DNA of 6,944 nt from contig DKAU01000104.1 of the NCBI GenBank assembly GCA_002450925.1, forward strand, positions 1 to 6,944, read 5' to 3'. The notes beneath the pieces are model-generated. The model saw nothing but the letters and a program-made list of their open reading frames with translations, was not told the DNA's origin and did no database searches. Source of the DNA: Thiobacillus sp. UBA6918. GTDB lineage: Bacteria; Pseudomonadota; Gammaproteobacteria; Burkholderiales; Thiobacillaceae. The position numbers and the translations under genes are program-made. Below are positions 5,550 through 6,944 of the stretch, one piece after another. Position 1 is the stretch's first letter; each line of letters begins with the position of its first letter.

Positions 5550-5800
5550 AAGAAGGCAAAGACAAAATCGAAGAAATCGATTGCATGGAAGCAATCAACG
5601 GTCTGTATGCCTATCTCGATGGAGAAATGGCCGACCCGGGAACCCTGGCAAAATTCGAGCATCATCTCGAGCACTGCCACTCGTGCTATTCACGTACTCA
5701 ACTGGAAACTGCATTGGGCCAGCTCATCAAGAAATCTGCGAAGGACACCGCACCCGAGAAACTGCAAACCCGCTTGAAGAAACTGATCCAGGGGCTTTAG
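5546..5800 (+). CDS. Soluble zinc-binding (ZAS/RsrA-like) anti-sigma factor
   Basis: An 84-residue protein without any membrane segment. It has a single N-terminal Cys13 (IDCMEAINGLYAYLDGEM) and the ZAS motif His40-x3-Cys44-x2-Cys47 in the stretch FEHHLEHCHSCY. This layout matches RsrA-type anti-sigma factors, in which zinc is held by these residues and oxidation to a disulfide releases the sigma factor. The paired cysteines found after the motif in Streptomyces RsrA are absent here (IKKSAKD). It is expected to hold the ECF sigma factor in the cytoplasm and release it under thiol oxidation, metal or reactive-sulfur stress; the actual signal is unknown. The start is fixed by the 4-base overlap with the sigma gene and GAAAGG nine bases upstream. 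A strong terminator follows 23 bases after its stop, so it closes the operon. Confidence 0.92.
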   Translation: MKEGKDKIEEIDCMEAINGLYAYLDGEMADPGTLAKFEHHLEHCHSCYSRTQLETALGQLIKKSAKDTAPEKLQTRLKKLIQGL

Positions 5801-5823
5801 CCAGGCACACTCTTCCAGATACT

Positions 5824-5851
5824 AAAAAGGGCAGCCTTGGCTGGCCTTTTT
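5824..5851. terminator. Bidirectional Rho-independent terminator
   Basis: AAAAAGG (5824-5830) pairs with CCTTTTT (5845-5851); after one G/G mismatch the stem continues as CAGCC with GGCTG around a tiny TT loop. A-tract and T-tract on opposite sides give a run of T after the stem on either strand. It lies between the convergent anti-sigma gene (stop at 5800) and DUF302 gene (stop at 5873), so it can end both transcripts. This is the clearest terminator in the window. Confidence 0.9.
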
Positions 5852-5872
5852 GACTTGAACGTCGATAACGCG

Positions 5873-6394
5873 TTACAGATCCCCTGCCGCTCCTGCTTTC
5901 ATCACGTCTATCAATGCGGTGCGCACTTCGTTGATTTTTTCCTGAAGCGCCTTGGGCAGGCGCTTTTCATTTGCGATGGCAGCCGTATTCACGTCCATCA
6001 TCACCAGCCAGGCTTCGCCCTTTTCGTTTTCGATTAGCGCGATACGGCAAGGCATGTACACGGAAAAATCCAGGTTAAGGTCGATCAGCTTTTTGGCAGT
6101 AACGGCATCACAGAACTGGAAAATGGTGATGGTCTTTTGCGCTTCGCCGGTCATGGCTTCAACCTGCTTGGACAGGGGAAGTTCTGCAACCAGTTTCAGG
6201 TTGTGCGCGTTGGCGCGCAAGCGCATGGAATCTGCCGCTTCTTGAAGGCTGACCTTGGGGTCGATGGCGATTTTATAAACGCCCGTTGCTGATGCGGCCT
6301 GAGGTGTGGATTTGGCTGGTGCTGCAGCACTGGCTGAAGCACTTAGCGCGACCAGGACAAACAGAGGAAACAGGCGGGTAAAGAGACTGTGCAT
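5873..6394 (-). CDS. Exported DUF302-family protein
   Basis: A 173-residue protein with a signal peptide (hydrophobic core about 9-20, likely cleavage after Ala-Ser-Ala at 23) and an Ala/Pro/Ser/Thr-rich stretch to about 37. The DUF302 domain follows: IFQFCDAVTAKKLIDLN (91-107) and the hallmark YMPCRIAL (113-120) with a downstream WLVMMDVN strand (129-136). Cys95 and Cys116 fall at these two conserved blocks. Biochemical function of the family is not established, but such proteins are often found near sulfur-oxidation, thiol and c-type cytochrome genes. The ATG at 6394 gives a good signal peptide but no visible ribosome binding site. It is convergent with the sigma operon and shares its terminator; it lacks the ECF promoter motif upstream. 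Confidence 0.88.
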   Translation of the reverse strand: MHSLFTRLFPLFVLVALSASASAAAPAKSTPQAASATGVYKIAIDPKVSLQEAADSMRLRANAHNLKLVAELPLSKQVEAMTGEAQKTITIFQFCDAVTAKKLIDLNLDFSVYMPCRIALIENEKGEAWLVMMDVNTAAIANEKRLPKALQEKINEVRTALIDVMKAGAAGDL

Positions 6395-6411
6395 TTCGAA
6401 TTATCTACAAA

Positions 6412-6435
6412 ATATTATGAATTGCTTATATTATG
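6412..6435. repeat. ATATTATG direct repeat, 16-base period
   Basis: ATATTATG occurs at 6412-6419 and 6428-6435. On the minus strand each copy contains CATAAT, five of six matches to a -10 box, just upstream of the DUF302 gene. They could be alternative -10 boxes or an operator. Only the repeat itself is seen. Confidence 0.4.
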
Positions 6436-6460
6436 TCAGGTATCGTCCAAGCCGGCATCG

Positions 6461-6499
6461 CACAAACCTACCAATTTGAATGCGTCGCGCCGGTTTGTG
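6461..6499. repeat. Inverted repeat CACAAACC / GGTTTGTG
   Basis: A perfect 8-bp inverted repeat (6461-6468 with 6492-6499) encloses 23 bases. It is directly followed by AAAGG-AA-CCTTT (6509-6520) and GCCCCT/AGGGGC (6533-6538 with 6554-6559). None has a T-run. Their role is unknown; a structured leader is possible if transcription starts this far upstream. Confidence 0.35.
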
Positions 6500-6599
6500 G
6501 GTAGCTGAAAAGGAACCTTTACCCGCTCCACGGCCCCTAACTCGCTTTATTCAAGGGGCTTCTGCCGTTCCCATGCCAAGGAAAGCAGCGCAAAGCAGG

Positions 6600-6605
6600 T
6601 AAAAT
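6600..6605 (+). promoter_or_regulatory. Possible -10 box of the ABC-F gene
   Basis: TAAAAT matches the -10 consensus at five of six positions and lies 33 bases before the GTG start, a usual distance. The sequence 16-18 bases upstream (around CCAAGGAA, 6576-6583) is a poor -35, so confidence is low. Confidence 0.35.
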
Positions 6606-6638
6606 GCGCGGTTTGCTTCATTTTTCTGGATTTCTGAA

Positions 6639-6944
6639 GTGCTCATCAGTAACAACATCACCATGCAGTTCGGCGCCAAGCCGCTGTTCGAAAATGTTTC
6701 CGTCAAGTTCGGAGACGGCAACCGCTATGGCCTGATCGGCGCCAATGGCTGCGGCAAGTCAACGTTCATGAAAATTCTCGCGGGCGAGCTGGAACCGAGC
6801 GCGGGAAATGTCAGCATCGACAAGAACGAGCGCATGGCCTGGCTGCGCCAGAACCAGTTTGGCTACGAAGACCAGCGCGTGCTGGACGTGGTGATGATGG
6901 GCCACGAGGAGATGTGGCGAGTCAGCGCCGAAAAGGACGCGATC
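6639..6944 (+). CDS. ybiT: YbiT-type ABC-F ATPase, N-terminal part (runs off window)
   Basis: The first 102 residues of an ABC-F protein, cut by the window end. From the GTG at 6639 it reads VLISNNITMQFG, aligning with the start of E. coli YbiT as remembered. It continues with PLFENVSVKFGDGNRYGLIG, the Walker A motif G34-ANGCGK-S41-T42, then FMKILAGELEPSAG and VVMMGHEEMW. ABC-F proteins are cytoplasmic, lack membrane domains and act on ribosomes as translation factors through two ATPase domains; only the first half of domain 1 is visible. The GTG is chosen because the next in-frame ATG (residue 9) would remove the first beta strand. The ribosome binding site is weak (TGGA near 6627-6630). Full members are about 530 residues. 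Confidence 0.93.
   Translation, partial: MLISNNITMQFGAKPLFENVSVKFGDGNRYGLIGANGCGKSTFMKILAGELEPSAGNVSIDKNERMAWLRQNQFGYEDQRVLDVVMMGHEEMWRVSAEKDAI

Larger units (their letters stand above)
6395..6638. other. Divergent intergenic region between DUF302 and ABC-F genes
   Basis: These 244 bases have no coding signal. The left part is AT-rich and must hold the DUF302 promoter, with two ATATTATG copies (6412-6419, 6428-6435) but no clear -35/-10 pair. The middle holds nested inverted repeats (6461-6559). The right part has a possible -10 box TAAAAT (6600-6605) for the ABC-F gene, without a convincing -35. Confidence 0.55.

Noticed and set aside
6479..6486. TGCGTC at 6481-6486 as a third copy of the ECF promoter
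   Set aside because: The expected -35 block (GGGACC) is absent at the right distance (GCACAA instead) and the block does not continue with TTTC.
6738..6764. Cysteine in the Walker A motif (GANGCGKST) of the ABC-F protein as an unusual change
   Set aside because: This position is variable in P-loops and Cys is common there; the Gly, Lys, Ser and Thr residues are all intact.

Overview
The window looks like chromosomal DNA of a Gram-negative proteobacterium. The evidence is several exported proteins with Sec signal peptides, a periplasmic class II cytochrome c, and an ABC-F ATPase start that closely resembles enterobacterial YbiT. Moderately high GC, the DsrE and DUF302 proteins and the general gene style suggest a beta-proteobacterium, perhaps from a sulfur- or iron-oxidising or methylotrophic lineage. 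That placement is inference; no rRNA or other taxonomic marker is present. Ten protein genes fill the window tightly. No mobile elements, tRNAs, rRNAs or CRISPR arrays were seen, and the longest gene-free stretch is about 244 bases.

Left part (1-2490). A small membrane methyltransferase-like protein of the isoprenylcysteine methyltransferase/PEMT fold (16-489, +) converges on a minus-strand cluster of three exported proteins. In transcription order these are an alpha/beta hydrolase with a complete Ser-Asp-His triad, an unrecognised small periplasmic protein with three cysteines, and a class II (c'-type) cytochrome. The gaps are 27 and 47 bases, so they are probably one operon. A LysR-type regulator is transcribed divergently from the hydrolase; the shared intergenic region holds three TATGTT repeats over a plausible sigma-70 promoter.

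Middle part (2491-4253). The LysR gene is followed after 44 bases by a ten-helix EamA/DMT-type transporter on the same strand.

Core of interest (4254-5851). A DsrE-family protein with a Cys-Pro-Ala-Cys motif is followed by an ECF sigma factor and a soluble zinc-binding anti-sigma factor, whose start overlaps the sigma stop by 4 bases. The anti-sigma resembles the thiol-redox sensor RsrA (one N-terminal Cys plus H-x3-C-x2-C, no membrane segment). The same bipartite motif, TCGGGACC - 15 bases - TGCGTCTTTC, lies upstream of both the dsrE-like gene and the sigma gene with identical spacing. The simplest reading is an autoregulated ECF promoter pair: the sigma factor drives its own operon and the adjacent dsrE-like gene. 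The -35 half of the sigma promoter sits in the 3' arm of a 14-position inverted repeat just after dsrE. A strong bidirectional terminator closes the unit.

Right part (5852-6944). A convergent minus-strand gene encodes an exported DUF302 protein, and the window ends inside a plus-strand YbiT-type ABC-F ATPase with a GTG start. DUF302, DsrE and c-type cytochromes often occur near sulfur-oxidation genes, which fits a thiol or reactive-sulfur signal for the sigma/anti-sigma pair. Only the shared promoter ties any of these genes to the sigma factor directly.
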